From the NCBI RefSeq assembly GCF_017104565.1, contig NZ_JAAGPD010000008.1, positions 1-64,000 on the forward strand: a stretch of DNA of 64,000 nucleotides, in the 5' to 3' direction. Shown here piece by piece: positions 35,553 through 45,976 of this stretch (position 1 is the stretch's first letter; each line of letters begins with the position of its first letter). This stretch comes from Paraburkholderia sp. Tr-20389 (lineage in GTDB: Bacteria > Pseudomonadota > Gammaproteobacteria > Burkholderiales > Burkholderiaceae). The notes under the pieces were generated by a model. That model did not search any database. It was not told the origin of the DNA and saw nothing but the letters and a program-made list of their open reading frames with translations. Made by a program: the position numbers and the translations under genes.

Positions 35553-37220
35553 TCAGCGCACGACGGCCTCTGGGACCAGGTAGGATGGCAACGGTCCAAG
35601 CCGCCACTTCAGCCCTGACGCGGCGGCAGTCACGGGAGACTCGGCACCCTGCCAGTCACGTTGCACATACTTGCCCGCAGGCACTTGCACAGAGACAACG
35701 CGAGCGGCGTTCTCCGTCGTCCATCCGACGATGACAGGCTCTGCATTGCCGTACTGAAACACCTTCACGTTGTCTTCGTCGACGAGTGCTGTCTGCCATT
35801 TACGGCTTCCGAGCGTGGCGGCAAGAACAGCCGAAGCGACAAAGGCGGGCTTCGGAGAAAGGTCCTTTCTCAGCATGCCGAAGTTGTCTTCTTTGTTCGA
35901 AGGGTCGACGCCGTCATCGACGAAGTCGTACCAGAACATGACCTTGGCAGCGCCGTACCGCCTCGACAGCAGATAGCTCCTGACCAGATAAGCCGCCTGA
36001 GACGTCTGATCGAGTCCAGCCGAATCCGGGCTCGACGGCCAACCCAATTCGGTGATCCAGAGCTGTAGGCGCCTTCCGTCCGTACGCGGATTCTGTTCAG
36101 CCATCTGACCCAGATAAGGCCATGCCGTCGGAATGCTGACGGACCCAATGGCGGCACCCGCAGTCGGATACCCCTTCTCCGGCGTGTGCGGCGACATATA
36201 CGGATGAACGCTGAACGCATCCTGGTAGTCGAGTGCGCCGCTTTTCTTCATCTCCGCGAGACAGTCTCCGCCGGGACCACCGCCGGCGCCGCCTCCGCCG
36301 CACGAAACCACGGTGGCCTGCGGGCTGCGCTCCTTGATCTGCACGTAGACGGTTTTCAGCAACGCCACGTAGTCGGGATAGCCGATCTGCGCGAAGGCCG
36401 GCTCGTTCCAGACTTCCCAATGCTTGACCGTCGCGCCATAGTGACGAACCACTTCATCGACATAACGAACGAAGAACCGTCGCGCCTCCGGCGTCTTTGG
36501 GAAACTCTGGTCCCCACCGAAGAGTGCCGGATAGGCTTTCGCATTGCCATACGCCAGCACGACCAGCGGCGAGATCCCGAGCTTCGATGCGTGATTCAGA
36601 TAGTCGTCATAGTTTCGTGGGAAAACAAACGCGCCCGGCTTCTGTTCGATCTGATCCCAGTAAAGCTCATCGCGTATCCATGAAAAGCCGGCAGTCTTGA
36701 CGAGCGGCAACACGACTTCCGGCGAACCCTTTCCTTGTGCGAAATGCGTGACCACGCCGAAATCCGGAAAAGGCGAACGTCCGCGTTGGGGAATTGCTGC
36801 GACGTTGACGCGCTTTGAGGCTATCGTTTTTCCATCCGCGGAGAGCAGCGTGGCGTCCACCAGAAACAGCCCTGTGCGCGGAATCGCAACGCTGACCGTC
36901 GCGCCGGCACCTTCGCGCGTCAAGGTGATCGCCTGCCGATACGAGGCAATCGGATCGCTCACCAGCGCGCCATCGGCGTCATAACTCAAGAGTGAAGTTC
37001 GAAGCGTCGCGCCGCCGGTTTGCTCCTGAGGCGGTATGCCGAACTCGATCTTCATGTTCCCGGCGCCATGCGCGATCAGCGAGCCCGACGGATTGTTCAC
37101 ACTGAGCGTCGCTTCGGCGCTCAGCGCATCGGACATGCCTGCGCACGACATCACGACTGCTGAAAGCAGCAGCACACGCATCGATGTCGTCAAACAGTTC
37201 AGGACACGACCTGCGGGCAT
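35553..37220 (-). CDS. Exported PslG-like glycoside hydrolase (GH39/clan GH-A)
   Basis: A 555-residue protein with a signal-like N terminus (MRVLLLSAVVMSCAGM, possibly cleaved at ALSAEA). It has an N-terminal beta domain and a TIM-barrel hydrolase domain. The acid/base Glu is in HWEVWNEPAF (Glu273) and the nucleophile Glu in LWITELGWPSS (Glu391), the spacing expected for clan GH-A. A C-terminal beta domain follows. PslG, encoded in the Psl exopolysaccharide operon of Pseudomonas aeruginosa, has this layout and trims the polymer. ATG at 37220 has AAGGAG five bases upstream; an in-frame ATG at 37244 overlaps the wzy-like stop but has a poor site. It probably edits or releases the polymer in the periplasm. 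Confidence 0.87.
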   Translation of the reverse strand: MPAGRVLNCLTTSMRVLLLSAVVMSCAGMSDALSAEATLSVNNPSGSLIAHGAGNMKIEFGIPPQEQTGGATLRTSLLSYDADGALVSDPIASYRQAITLTREGAGATVSVAIPRTGLFLVDATLLSADGKTIASKRVNVAAIPQRGRSPFPDFGVVTHFAQGKGSPEVVLPLVKTAGFSWIRDELYWDQIEQKPGAFVFPRNYDDYLNHASKLGISPLVVLAYGNAKAYPALFGGDQSFPKTPEARRFFVRYVDEVVRHYGATVKHWEVWNEPAFAQIGYPDYVALLKTVYVQIKERSPQATVVSCGGGGAGGGPGGDCLAEMKKSGALDYQDAFSVHPYMSPHTPEKGYPTAGAAIGSVSIPTAWPYLGQMAEQNPRTDGRRLQLWITELGWPSSPDSAGLDQTSQAAYLVRSYLLSRRYGAAKVMFWYDFVDDGVDPSNKEDNFGMLRKDLSPKPAFVASAVLAATLGSRKWQTALVDEDNVKVFQYGNAEPVIVGWTTENAARVVSVQVPAGKYVQRDWQGAESPVTAAASGLKWRLGPLPSYLVPEAVVR

Positions 37221-37240
37221 GAAGGCTCCTTGCTGTTCCG

Positions 37241-38434
37241 TCATGACATGCTCTTGCGAGGGATCGAATAAGGCATCGGCGCGAACGATTTCCACGCGGG
37301 CTGGCGATTCACTCCTCTCAGATACTTCGCGCTGTACGCGGAGAACCGTGGCCAGTAGATGGTCAGGTAAGCGAGCGGCACAAACGACGTAACGGTCGTA
37401 ATGCTCACTGTCGCGGTCAGCAGCAGGAACAGGAGCATGACGAAGCCGTCGCTGGCAGTCAGCGCGACCACGCCGAACAGGATCACCGCGCTGAACAATC
37501 CCATCTCGGCGACGTTCGCCGGCAACCCGGCGAACGTCACCCCTGCGCCCTGTACGTCCCGCTCGATAAGATGCACGTATGGCAAGTACCGGTAGTGCGA
37601 GATTAGATCGTTTGCATTGATCCCGTGAACGACGTCTTCCAGATTCGCATCGAACAGGAAAGCATATCCACTGAGCCGATGCCCGAACGTCTCCGAATCG
37701 AAGAAATTGAAACGCGCGAGATATGCGCCTATCAGCGCAAAGATTGCCGTATATGCCAACAGAACAATCAGAGGATGGATCGTGCGTATGCGATCGCGCA
37801 GCGGGTACAGCGCGGCGAAGATCAGAAACACAAACGAGGATTTGGAAAAGCTGATGAACAGGCCGATGCAGTAAAGCACGATCATCTTGCGGCTCGTCGT
37901 CCCTCTGATGATGTCCGCGACGAACGATCCCACCAGCAAGGATGAAAAGAACCCCGCTTCCCGCGAGAACCCTGACACGCGCGAAAAGTAGAAGATTTCA
38001 TAGAAGTTGGTGTTGGTTTCCGTCGCATACTCGCCCCACAGCATTTTCGACAGGTTCTTCGGTCCAAGCTGTATCGACAGACCCTGATCGACGTAGTAAA
38101 GGACGAACTGCGCCAGAGCGAAAATCACGTTGATCGCCATCCATTGATGCAGATAATCCAGGCCGCGCTCGGAGCTATACAAGAGATAGCCTACGCACAC
38201 GGCGATGGACAGTACCCGGACCGCCACCGACGGCGAGCCAATGAAGCTGACGATCAGCGCAACGCCCAAGGGCCCGCTCCATCGGCGGAACGTGCTGCCG
38301 GCGAAGCGTGCGAAACCCGGGTCCAGAAACGGGATGACGACATAGACGTATACGGTGACACCCGATATCTGCGGATTGAAGATCACGCAGGTAAAGAACA
38401 TATAGAACAGAATCGATATCACCTTGGGGTACAT
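37241..38434 (-). CDS. Wzy-like polysaccharide polymerase
   Basis: A 397-residue membrane protein with about 10-11 hydrophobic segments and a long periplasmic loop around residues 255-315 (LFDANLEDVVHGINANDL), the layout of O-antigen polymerase/ligase (Wzy/WaaL) proteins. Sequence is poorly conserved in this family, so the call rests on topology and on its place between the GT4 and hydrolase genes in a Wzx/Wzy-type cluster. The segment FSREAGFFSSLL (about 155-166) is a typical Wzy-family arginine-containing motif. The start gives the usual short cytoplasmic tail before the first span. Confidence 0.75.
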   Translation of the reverse strand: MYPKVISILFYMFFTCVIFNPQISGVTVYVYVVIPFLDPGFARFAGSTFRRWSGPLGVALIVSFIGSPSVAVRVLSIAVCVGYLLYSSERGLDYLHQWMAINVIFALAQFVLYYVDQGLSIQLGPKNLSKMLWGEYATETNTNFYEIFYFSRVSGFSREAGFFSSLLVGSFVADIIRGTTSRKMIVLYCIGLFISFSKSSFVFLIFAALYPLRDRIRTIHPLIVLLAYTAIFALIGAYLARFNFFDSETFGHRLSGYAFLFDANLEDVVHGINANDLISHYRYLPYVHLIERDVQGAGVTFAGLPANVAEMGLFSAVILFGVVALTASDGFVMLLFLLLTATVSITTVTSFVPLAYLTIYWPRFSAYSAKYLRGVNRQPAWKSFAPMPYSIPRKSMS

Positions 38435-38470
38435 CGATATCTCCGTTAAAGCGCCGTTGAGCGGAGCGCA

Positions 38471-39655
38471 CTAGCGCGCGCGGCTGATCGTCTCCAGCAG
38501 GCGGCTCGCAGACTTCGCCCACTGATATTGCTTCGCGTGTTCGCGACCGCGGGTTCGATACATGGCGCGCATTGGCGCGTCGTTCATCATCGCCGTCATC
38601 TTCTCCGCGATGTCCTCGACGGAATAGGCGTCGCAATAGAGCGCGGCGTCGCCGCATACCTCCGGCAACGAAGCCTCGCGAGACACGATCACGGGACAAC
38701 CGCAATACATCGCCTCCAAAGGCGGAAGCCCGAACCCTTCATAAAGCGAAGGAAACACGAAAAAGGCCGCGTTCTCATACAGCGCCTTCAATTCGTTGTC
38801 GGACACGTAGCCCGCCCAGACCACCTTCTCCGCCTCGCCGCCGGCACTGGTTCCGCTGTTGCCGAAGATGCGCGCGTTGTTTCCGCCTGCCAGCACGAAT
38901 TTGAAGTCGTCGCGCAGTTCGAGCCGCTCGATTGCCGCAAGAAGACGTGCATGATTCTTTCCGCCGGCAAGGCTGCCTACTGCCAGTCCATAGCGGTCCT
39001 TCTTCAGATCGAGGCGCGAGACCACACCGCTATCGCTTTCTATGCGGCCGAAGTGATCGGCGGCCAATTTGACGACGGAAACCTTGGAATCCGGCACTGC
39101 AAGCGCCGCGCGAATCCGTGACTTGGAGAACTCCGACACGGTGACGATATGTCTCGCATTGAGTTTCAACGAGAAGAAGACGAACCTGTACCACCATCGG
39201 AACTTCCTCGAATAGCCAGACGGTGCATCGAACACAGCCATGTCATAGATCATCACGACATGCCGCCGCTTGATGACCGGGCCGACGTTGCAAAGGCTAA
39301 GCAGAATGTGACGCCCCGATGCGAACGGCAAGGCCAGTTGCTCCCAAAGCGTTCCTTTGAGCCACGAAAATGCCGTTCGGGTCTTGAACGGTGCGGTCGC
39401 TGTTTTGGCATCGACGGGCACGATCACCGAAAATTGCCTATGCTCCGCCTTTGCACGCTGTAGCGCGGTGGCGAATTCGTAGGCGCAGCGCTGCACGCCC
39501 GTCATCCGTTGGCTCATGAACTTGCCGTTGATGACGAAGTCTTCGTCCGGCGCGTCGCGTTCCGCCATGACTCCGTTTCCGGATCGGTCGGAGATGACGC
39601 TCCCTGATGCCGTAGAAAGTGCACCAGGATCAGTTCTATGTGGCGTATCGAGCAT
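38471..39655 (-). CDS. Family 4 (GT-B) glycosyltransferase
   Basis: A 394-residue GT-B enzyme. The N-terminal acceptor half carries the [13 protein letters not shown] loop; the C-terminal donor half has [36 protein letters not shown] and the EX7E motif in [24 protein letters not shown]. These are typical of mannosyl/rhamnosyl GT4 enzymes. ATG at 39655 with a GGGGG ribosome site. The N-terminal 30 residues before [13 protein letters not shown] look non-conserved, so a later start is possible. It lies between the tyrosine-kinase and polymerase genes. Confidence 0.9.
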   Translation of the reverse strand: MLDTPHRTDPGALSTASGSVISDRSGNGVMAERDAPDEDFVINGKFMSQRMTGVQRCAYEFATALQRAKAEHRQFSVIVPVDAKTATAPFKTRTAFSWLKGTLWEQLALPFASGRHILLSLCNVGPVIKRRHVVMIYDMAVFDAPSGYSRKFRWWYRFVFFSLKLNARHIVTVSEFSKSRIRAALAVPDSKVSVVKLAADHFGRIESDSGVVSRLDLKKDRYGLAVGSLAGGKNHARLLAAIERLELRDDFKFVLAGGNNARIFGNSGTSAGGEAEKVVWAGYVSDNELKALYENAAFFVFPSLYEGFGLPPLEAMYCGCPVIVSREASLPEVCGDAALYCDAYSVEDIAEKMTAMMNDAPMRAMYRTRGREHAKQYQWAKSASRLLETISRAR

Positions 39656-39707
39656 GATTTCCCCCTCTACCGTGATCTACGGAGCCGATGCGACCATCGC
39701 GTCGGAC

Positions 39708-42131
39708 CTACGCATTGCGTTGCATCTGGCTTGCAGTTGCGGTGTAAGCGCTCGCATAGGCATGCCATCGCTTTTCACTCCGCCGTTGCGGCATCGCGTT
39801 GAAGACAGCGCCGATGAGATTGGCGCCCGCGCGATCGAGGCGCCTCAACGTCTCTTCCAGTTCGGATTGGGTCTGCACGTTCGGACGAAGCACCAGCAAC
39901 GTGGCGCCCGCATGCGCGGCAAGAATGTTTGCGTCCGTTACGGCGAGAACGGGCGGTGTGTCGACGATGACGAGATCGAATTGCTCGCTGGCAAGCTGAA
40001 GCAGGTTCCGCATGCGCTGGGTCGCCAGCAACGCCGATGGATTAGGCGGATACAGGCCCGTCGCGAGCAGAGACATACCGTCGATGCAGGTAGGCTGAAT
40101 CGCGCGCAGCGGCATGACGTGACCCGCCAGCAGCTCGGCGAGACCGTTCGACGCCGGCAGCCCGAAATGCGAGGCGAGCACGCCACGACGCATATCGGCA
40201 TCGATCAGCAAGACACGCTTGCCTGTCTCGCTGGCGAGCACGGCGAGATTCGCCGAGACGAAGCTCTTGCCGGTGCCGGGCGTCGCGCCCGTCACGAGCA
40301 GGATCTTGTTCGGCGCAAGAGCGACCGCGCACTCCAAAGCCGTCCGCACATCGCGCAACTGTTCCATCGCCAGATCCGCCGGCCGATACAGGGCCAAAGG
40401 CGTTCCTGTCACGTGCCGCTTTCTCGCGAACGACGGTGATCTGGCGTGGTTCGATGCGTCGTGCGACGCACGATGAAAATGAGCACCGATACCTGGCTCA
40501 CGAAGCCCTTGAGACTCGATTCCGGCAGCGTCGATTGCGCCGACGTGATCGGGCGTATGCGACTCGCCGCCCATCTTGTCGCCTGCGTGTGTCTCCGGCG
40601 ACGCAATACGTTCCGCGCCATAGTCGAGCCGCGCCTGCTCGTTGCTGAACCGGATCGCACCGAACACCGGCAAGCGCAAACGCCGTTCGACGGAAAGCGG
40701 CTCGCGTACGCCGTTGAAATACTGCTGTCGCACGAATACGAACAACACGCCAAGGATCACACCCGCTCCAGCACCCGACACAACGATCAGAAGACGCTTC
40801 GGCTTGACGGGCTTCGACGGCCACAGTGCCGTGTCGACGATATGCACGTTGCCCAGCGTCCCCGCCCGCGTCACGTCCAGTTCGTGCGACTTGTTGAGCA
40901 TCGCGAGGTAGATGTCATTGGCCGCCTTTACGTCGCGGGTCAGGTCGGCTGTCGTACGCACTGCTAGCGGCAAGGTGCTGAAGCGGGCTTCGAATCCTTC
41001 CTTTTCGCTGATCAACTGCTTGAGCTGATTGTCGGCTGTCCGCACCTGAGCGCTGTCGGCTGTGAACTGCTCGAGCAGCCGCGTGCGTTGCAGTCTCACA
41101 TTGGCAATCTCGCGCGCGAAGTCGAGACTGCCCTGCAAATACATCGTGCTCTCGGGATCGGGCTTGATCGTCCCGACTGCCGTCTGGTAGTCGCTCAGGC
41201 GCACTTCCGCCTGCCTGAGTTCATCGCGCAAGCGCGGCAGTTCGCCGTCGACGAACGCCAGCGTCTCGCTCGCTTCTTCACGCCGTTGCGCGATGTGCGC
41301 GGCGACATAGGTTTTCGCAATTGAATCGGTGACGCGCATGGCGAGCAGAGGATCGCTGCTTTCGTAGAGGATCTGGATGACGCCCGTGTCTTTGCCCAAC
41401 TCCATCACCTGCAATTGCCGATGCAGCCGCGCAATCGCATCGACATCGCTATACCGCACGACCGTGAAGTGTGTGCCCGGCCGCGCCGCCATGCGGTCCA
41501 CCGTGATCGACACGCCGTCGCCCGTGGCCGGGACGCCCACCGTGCCCGCGAGAATCGGGCGCCCGTTCTGGTCATCGAGCCGGTATCGTCCGCCTTCGAG
41601 CACCAGCATCCTGAGCGGCTCGTTCTCCAGATCGCGCGGTACTCGCAGCGACGTCAGATGCACGTCCTCACCGCCCCATGCAAATGACCGAAGGCCGAGA
41701 ACGGGTGGCATGGGTGTGCCACGCGTCGCGAACAAGCCGGTGATTTCCGCGAGCAAAGGCACCTGGCGCGGCGTGACCGAAACGTTCAGCCGGTACTGTT
41801 CGATCACCGGCAGCAACACGTTGCGGCTCTGAACCATTTCGATCTCGACGTCGGTCGGCAGCTTCAGAGGGACCGGTTGTGCAACCTGCGGCGCTTGCAA
41901 AGCAATGCCGAGTCCATTCGGGTTCGGCAGATCGACGCGCAGTACTGCGTTGGCGTCATACATCGGGGTCGCGAAATACGCGTTCAGAATCGACGCCACG
42001 AACACCAGTGCGGCGATAAACGTCACGACCCCGATGTTGTCGACGATCAGCCGCCCCAAGTCACCCGCGACGAACGCATCTTCATCGCCGCGGCCCGGCT
42101 CACCCTTCATCCCGATGTTCCGTACGCTCAA
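39708..42131 (-). CDS. Wzc/BceF-type polysaccharide co-polymerase and tyrosine autokinase
   Basis: An 807-residue inner-membrane protein controlling chain length. Wzz domain with first membrane span at about 32-52, long periplasmic coiled-coil (about 280-420), second span near 460-482, then the BY-kinase domain. Walker A is GATPGTGKSFVSANLA (about 612-627), Walker A' is RVLLIDADMRRG and Walker B is FDLVIVDTPP. The C-terminal tyrosine cluster is small: only two Tyr in WHAYASAYTATAS. Start is probably TTG at 42131 with AAAGGAG seven bases upstream; the next ATG is seven codons in. No partner Wza export channel or Wzb phosphatase gene is present in the window. Confidence 0.9.
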   Translation of the reverse strand: MSVRNIGMKGEPGRGDEDAFVAGDLGRLIVDNIGVVTFIAALVFVASILNAYFATPMYDANAVLRVDLPNPNGLGIALQAPQVAQPVPLKLPTDVEIEMVQSRNVLLPVIEQYRLNVSVTPRQVPLLAEITGLFATRGTPMPPVLGLRSFAWGGEDVHLTSLRVPRDLENEPLRMLVLEGGRYRLDDQNGRPILAGTVGVPATGDGVSITVDRMAARPGTHFTVVRYSDVDAIARLHRQLQVMELGKDTGVIQILYESSDPLLAMRVTDSIAKTYVAAHIAQRREEASETLAFVDGELPRLRDELRQAEVRLSDYQTAVGTIKPDPESTMYLQGSLDFAREIANVRLQRTRLLEQFTADSAQVRTADNQLKQLISEKEGFEARFSTLPLAVRTTADLTRDVKAANDIYLAMLNKSHELDVTRAGTLGNVHIVDTALWPSKPVKPKRLLIVVSGAGAGVILGVLFVFVRQQYFNGVREPLSVERRLRLPVFGAIRFSNEQARLDYGAERIASPETHAGDKMGGESHTPDHVGAIDAAGIESQGLREPGIGAHFHRASHDASNHARSPSFARKRHVTGTPLALYRPADLAMEQLRDVRTALECAVALAPNKILLVTGATPGTGKSFVSANLAVLASETGKRVLLIDADMRRGVLASHFGLPASNGLAELLAGHVMPLRAIQPTCIDGMSLLATGLYPPNPSALLATQRMRNLLQLASEQFDLVIVDTPPVLAVTDANILAAHAGATLLVLRPNVQTQSELEETLRRLDRAGANLIGAVFNAMPQRRSEKRWHAYASAYTATASQMQRNA

Positions 42132-42185
42132 GTTCGTACTCCTTTAGAACGAAATTGCTCGTTTGCACATCCGTGATCGATAAAC

Positions 42186-43220
42186 TCAGAAGGAACTGCC
42201 TTTCTCGTTCCGAGCAAGGTCTGCATCGACCATCATCTTGCATAGATCTTCAAGTGTGGTCTTACATTCCCACCCAAGTTTTTCCCTTGCTTTTCCCGGA
42301 TCGCCGACCAGAAGTTCTGCCTCGGCAGGACGATAGAACTTCGGATTGACGCGCACTCTCACCGTGCCGTTTGAGATGTCGATGCCTTCTTCCTGCGCGC
42401 CGCGGCCGCGCCACTCGATCTGCGTTCCCGCTGCCTTGAACGCCATCGTGACGAAGCGGCGCACCGTCTCCGTACGATTGGTCGCCAGTACGAAGGTCTC
42501 CGGCTCGTCCACCTGGAGCATGCGCCACATGCCATGCACGTATTCCTTCGCGAAGCCCCAGTCACGTTTGACATCGAGATTGCCCAGTTCAAGCACATCC
42601 TGCTTTCCGAGCTTGATCTTAGCGACCGCGTCAGTGATTTTTCGCGTGACGAATTCACGTCCGCGCAGCGGCGATTCGTGATTGAACAGGATTCCGGGCG
42701 ACGCAAAGATGTTGTACGACTCCCGGTAGTTGATCGTGAGCCAGTGCGCGTAAAGCTTTGCAACGCCATATGGACTGCGCGGATAAAACGGCGTTTCCTC
42801 GTTTTGAGGCGCCGCCCCGACCTTGCCGAACATCTCCGATGTCGACGCCTGGTAGTAGCGAATGGACGAATCGAGTGTGCGGATCGATTCGAGCAGATGA
42901 AGCGCGCCCGCGCCCGTGATCTTCGAGGTTGTAACGGGCTGTTCGAACGAAGCGCCGACGTAGCTCTGGGCAGCGAGGTTATAGATTTCGCGTGGCTTCG
43001 TTTTTTCGATCAGGCGTATCGTCGCGCCAAGATCCGTCAGATCACATTCGACAAGATGAAGATTGGGATGCCCCAGCACGCCTAGTTCTTCCATGCGCCA
43101 GAAATTCGACGTGCTTCTGCTGCGAAAGGTGCCAAACACCTCGTAGCCGCGTTCGAGCAGCAGTTGAGCAAGATAGGCGCCGTCCTGTCCGGTGATGCCC
43201 GTAACAAATGCATTCGTCAA
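42186..43220 (-). CDS. gmd: GDP-mannose 4,6-dehydratase
   Basis: Converts GDP-mannose to GDP-4-keto-6-deoxymannose, the precursor of GDP-fucose, GDP-rhamnose or perosamine. The 344-residue protein starts [29 protein letters not shown] (NADP-binding site). It has the catalytic [12 protein letters not shown] and [10 protein letters not shown] motifs, the [17 protein letters not shown] block and the usual C terminus. The start appears to be TTG at 43220, with GGAGAGG just upstream; no suitable ATG exists at the conserved N terminus. The enzyme making the final deoxysugar (for example GDP-fucose synthase) is not in the window unless the epimerase at 33070 does it. Confidence 0.94.
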   Translation of the reverse strand: MTNAFVTGITGQDGAYLAQLLLERGYEVFGTFRSRSTSNFWRMEELGVLGHPNLHLVECDLTDLGATIRLIEKTKPREIYNLAAQSYVGASFEQPVTTSKITGAGALHLLESIRTLDSSIRYYQASTSEMFGKVGAAPQNEETPFYPRSPYGVAKLYAHWLTINYRESYNIFASPGILFNHESPLRGREFVTRKITDAVAKIKLGKQDVLELGNLDVKRDWGFAKEYVHGMWRMLQVDEPETFVLATNRTETVRRFVTMAFKAAGTQIEWRGRGAQEEGIDISNGTVRVRVNPKFYRPAEAELLVGDPGKAREKLGWECKTTLEDLCKMMVDADLARNEKGSSF

Positions 43221-43339
43221 TTTCCTCTCCTTTGCCGGAATTTCGCGGCAGGTTCGCGATGCACGGTCTACAGCGTTGGTCGGATTCCTTCCACTCGAAC
43301 ACCCCGTAGGCGCACGCACGAGCGCCTGCAGCCGACGCT

Positions 43340-45574
43340 TCAACTTTGCAGAATGCGATGCGCCGGGTTGGCGGACCATACGAGATCGAGATCGCGTAAC
43401 GAACCGATGTGATGTGAGCGCCCGCGGCTCGCCGCGATCGTCGTGCCGACCTCGTGCATGAATGCGTGTTTGAAAGCCGCGACCGAAAAGCGCTCGGCGT
43501 TCGCACGGCAAACGGCGGCACTGATCTGCTGCCCCTGACGTTCGAAACAGTCCACGGCCTCTAGCAACGACGCCGTGCTCTGCCGGAAAAAGTGCACCCC
43601 TGTCGGATGCGGTTTGCCAATGGGCGTAACGGTTTCCAGTGCACCGCCTTTGCCGTATGCAATGACCGGCGTACCGCAAGCCTGGGCCTCGACGACCACG
43701 ATGCCGAAATCTTCCTCGGCCGCAAAGACGAAGGCCTTCGCGCGCTGCATGTGATCCTTCAAGACCTCGAACGACTGGTATCCCAGCAGCGTGACGTTCG
43801 GCCCTGCTTGCGCACGGATTTTCTCCATTTCCGGTCCATCGCCAATCACGACGAGACGCCGCTCCGGCGTTTTCGAAAACGCCTCGACGATCAGATCGAC
43901 GCGCTTGTAGGGAACCAGGCGCGACGCGGTGAAATAGAAATCATCCTTCTGACTGCATACATCAAAGCGCTCGACGTCAACGGGTGGCGCGATCACCGTC
44001 GCTTCGCGCCGATAGGTTTTCATCATCCTGCGTGCGACGAAATCTGAGTTCGCGATCAGACTGTCGACGCCATTGGCCGAACGTGCGTCCCAGCTTCGCA
44101 TGTAGTGCAATAGCGCACGCGCAGCCCAGGACTTCGGTCCTCGCGTCAGATGCGACTCGCGAAGATACTGATGCTGAAGATCCCACGCATAGCGCATCGG
44201 TGAATGCACATAGCTGACGTGAGTCTGGTCGGGACCAACGAGCACCCCTTTTGCTACGGCATATGAACTCGTAATGACCAGGTCGTAATCGGAAAGGTCG
44301 AATTGCTCGATCGCGAGCGGCATCAGCGGAAGATATGCGCGATATCTACGCCTCGCAAAGGGCAGCTCTTGAATGAACGAGGTCGTCACGACCTTGCCGC
44401 AAACAGGATCGCGGTCTTCGAGAAAGTCGACGAGGCTGAAAAGATCCGCATCGGGGAAGCAACGTATGATCTGTTCGAGAACTTTCTCTGCGCCGCCAGC
44501 CGTCACGAGCCAATCGTGGACGATCGCCACTTTCATGTTCTGCACATCGCTGATCGTCGCTGCGCTACCGGTTGCCAATGCGCGGTCCTGAACGACGCCG
44601 CGTTGCGCCAACTCGTCGTAACCGTCGCCCGGCACGCGGGCGGAGCCCAGATCGGCCCAACCCGCATCGAGCAGCACAACGACACCTGGCGGCAGTGATT
44701 CGTCGATGCCGATCCGTTCCATCACCAGATGATCGATCGACGCCGGCGGTGAACGGTTGAAATGCTGCGGACTAACGTAGAAATACGGCGCATCGCTCAT
44801 GCCGTTTTCGATAGCTTCTACGCACGCACGGTACATGGCGGGCTGAAGCCGATTGACGGCCTCGAGCCACACTTTCGCGCGCATGACGAATATGCCGCTA
44901 TTCCACCAGTAACCGCCGGACTGCACGTAATCTGTGGCCAACTCGGCGGCCGGCTTTTCGACGAAACGCTCGATGTTGCGTGCCGTGCCTGCTAGCGACG
45001 CACCGAACCGGATATAGCCGTAGCCCGTCTCGGCTCGCGTGGGCGGCACGCCCAACGTCACGATTGCGCCGTCGGCGGCATAGCGTGCGGCAATCGAGAT
45101 CGCTCGCTGGAAAGCCTCGACGTCGGCGATCGCATCGTCGACCGGCATGGCGACGATGATCGGATCGGCACCGTCGCGGGACAGGGCCGCTGCGGCAAGC
45201 GTGAGCGCGGGGGCCGTGTCGCGCCGCGCCGGCTCCACCACGATCGAGGAATGAACGCCCGCGGCACGGGTCTGCTCCTCGGTAATGAACCGATGCTCGT
45301 CGCCGCACACCACGACAGGAACAGGAGCCAGGCGCCACGGACCGGAAAGATTCCGCGTGCGCGCGACGGTGGCCTGCAACAGCGAATTGTGCCCAAGCAA
45401 ACCGGCCAACTGCTTTGGGTACTGCTCTCTCGACATCGACCAGAGACGAGTGCCCGCTCCACCCGCAAGTATCACCGGCACCATTTCGACGGAATCGGAA
45501 TGCAGGAACGCGTCGCTCTCGCAAGCATCGTGGCCGTCATGTTTCTCCATCATCTTTTCGTCACGCACGATCAT
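43340..45574 (-). CDS. Fusion of a truncated mannose-1-phosphate guanylyltransferase with a GT4 glycosyltransferase
   Basis: A 744-residue open frame joins two enzymes. Residues about 30-330 are ManC/CpsB-type nucleotidyltransferase ([63 protein letters not shown]). This part stops after [13 protein letters not shown], so the rest of that module and the usual C-terminal mannose-phosphate isomerase cupin are missing. From residue 347 the frame continues as a GT4 transferase ([24 protein letters not shown]) with the donor-site segment [28 protein letters not shown]. The internal Met at 44536 has no evident ribosome site, so one fused polypeptide is more likely than two. First gene of the polysaccharide operon. 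It could supply GDP-mannose and use it. Confidence 0.85.
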   Translation of the reverse strand: MIVRDEKMMEKHDGHDACESDAFLHSDSVEMVPVILAGGAGTRLWSMSREQYPKQLAGLLGHNSLLQATVARTRNLSGPWRLAPVPVVVCGDEHRFITEEQTRAAGVHSSIVVEPARRDTAPALTLAAAALSRDGADPIIVAMPVDDAIADVEAFQRAISIAARYAADGAIVTLGVPPTRAETGYGYIRFGASLAGTARNIERFVEKPAAELATDYVQSGGYWWNSGIFVMRAKVWLEAVNRLQPAMYRACVEAIENGMSDAPYFYVSPQHFNRSPPASIDHLVMERIGIDESLPPGVVVLLDAGWADLGSARVPGDGYDELAQRGVVQDRALATGSAATISDVQNMKVAIVHDWLVTAGGAEKVLEQIIRCFPDADLFSLVDFLEDRDPVCGKVVTTSFIQELPFARRRYRAYLPLMPLAIEQFDLSDYDLVITSSYAVAKGVLVGPDQTHVSYVHSPMRYAWDLQHQYLRESHLTRGPKSWAARALLHYMRSWDARSANGVDSLIANSDFVARRMMKTYRREATVIAPPVDVERFDVCSQKDDFYFTASRLVPYKRVDLIVEAFSKTPERRLVVIGDGPEMEKIRAQAGPNVTLLGYQSFEVLKDHMQRAKAFVFAAEEDFGIVVVEAQACGTPVIAYGKGGALETVTPIGKPHPTGVHFFRQSTASLLEAVDCFERQGQQISAAVCRANAERFSVAAFKHAFMHEVGTTIAASRGRSHHIGSLRDLDLVWSANPAHRILQS

Positions 45575-45976
45575 TTTTGGACTCCTACGTGAATTACCGG
45601 CCGCGGCTAGCGCAATTGTCTACGTGAGCATCTGAACGGGAAAAAGCACTCCTATAACTGCATTGAAAGTCGCATCGCAAACCGTACGAAACTGACATCC
45701 CTGCTTGATTCACTGATGCGTTTATATGCAGTGCATCATACTTGACAGACCACGCTTCAATATTCATTGGCCGAATCGTGCCCGACGTTGTCTGATCCGT
45801 TTGCACACAGGTGGCAAAGACGCGACGCTAAAGACAGAGGAATAGATAACATTTGTATGACTTGAATCGATTACGTCATTTAACTGTCAAATTGCACATA
45901 CCAATTCGTTTGCAACGCGAAATATTTATGTTCATGCTCTGCAATACACTTAAGTCATTCGAAAAAGGATCAACGA
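45575..45976. other. Divergent promoter region of the polysaccharide operon and the PAP2 gene
   Basis: About 400 bases without a gene and clearly AT-richer than the flanks (45830-45960 especially). It should hold the promoter of the minus-strand polysaccharide operon and that of the plus-strand PAP2 gene (AAAGGA site at 45964-45969). A 19-base element at 45722-45740 recurs upstream of the GlxA-like regulator. I find no recognisable JUMPstart-type sequence. Confidence 0.5.
45722..45740. repeat. 19-base element shared with 48862-48880
   Basis: TTATATGCAGTGCATCATA here and TTATTTGCGGTGCATCATA at 48862 match at 17 of 19 positions. Its core ATGCA-G-TGCAT is a perfect dyad in this copy. It lies about 150 bases before the polysaccharide operon start. 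Candidate binding site for one of the AraC-type regulators encoded between the two copies. Confidence 0.45.

Noticed and set aside
44533-44536. Separate start for the glycosyltransferase half of the ManC-GT fusion
   Set aside because: The ATG is in frame but has no Shine-Dalgarno sequence before it, so a separate gene is less likely than a fused product.
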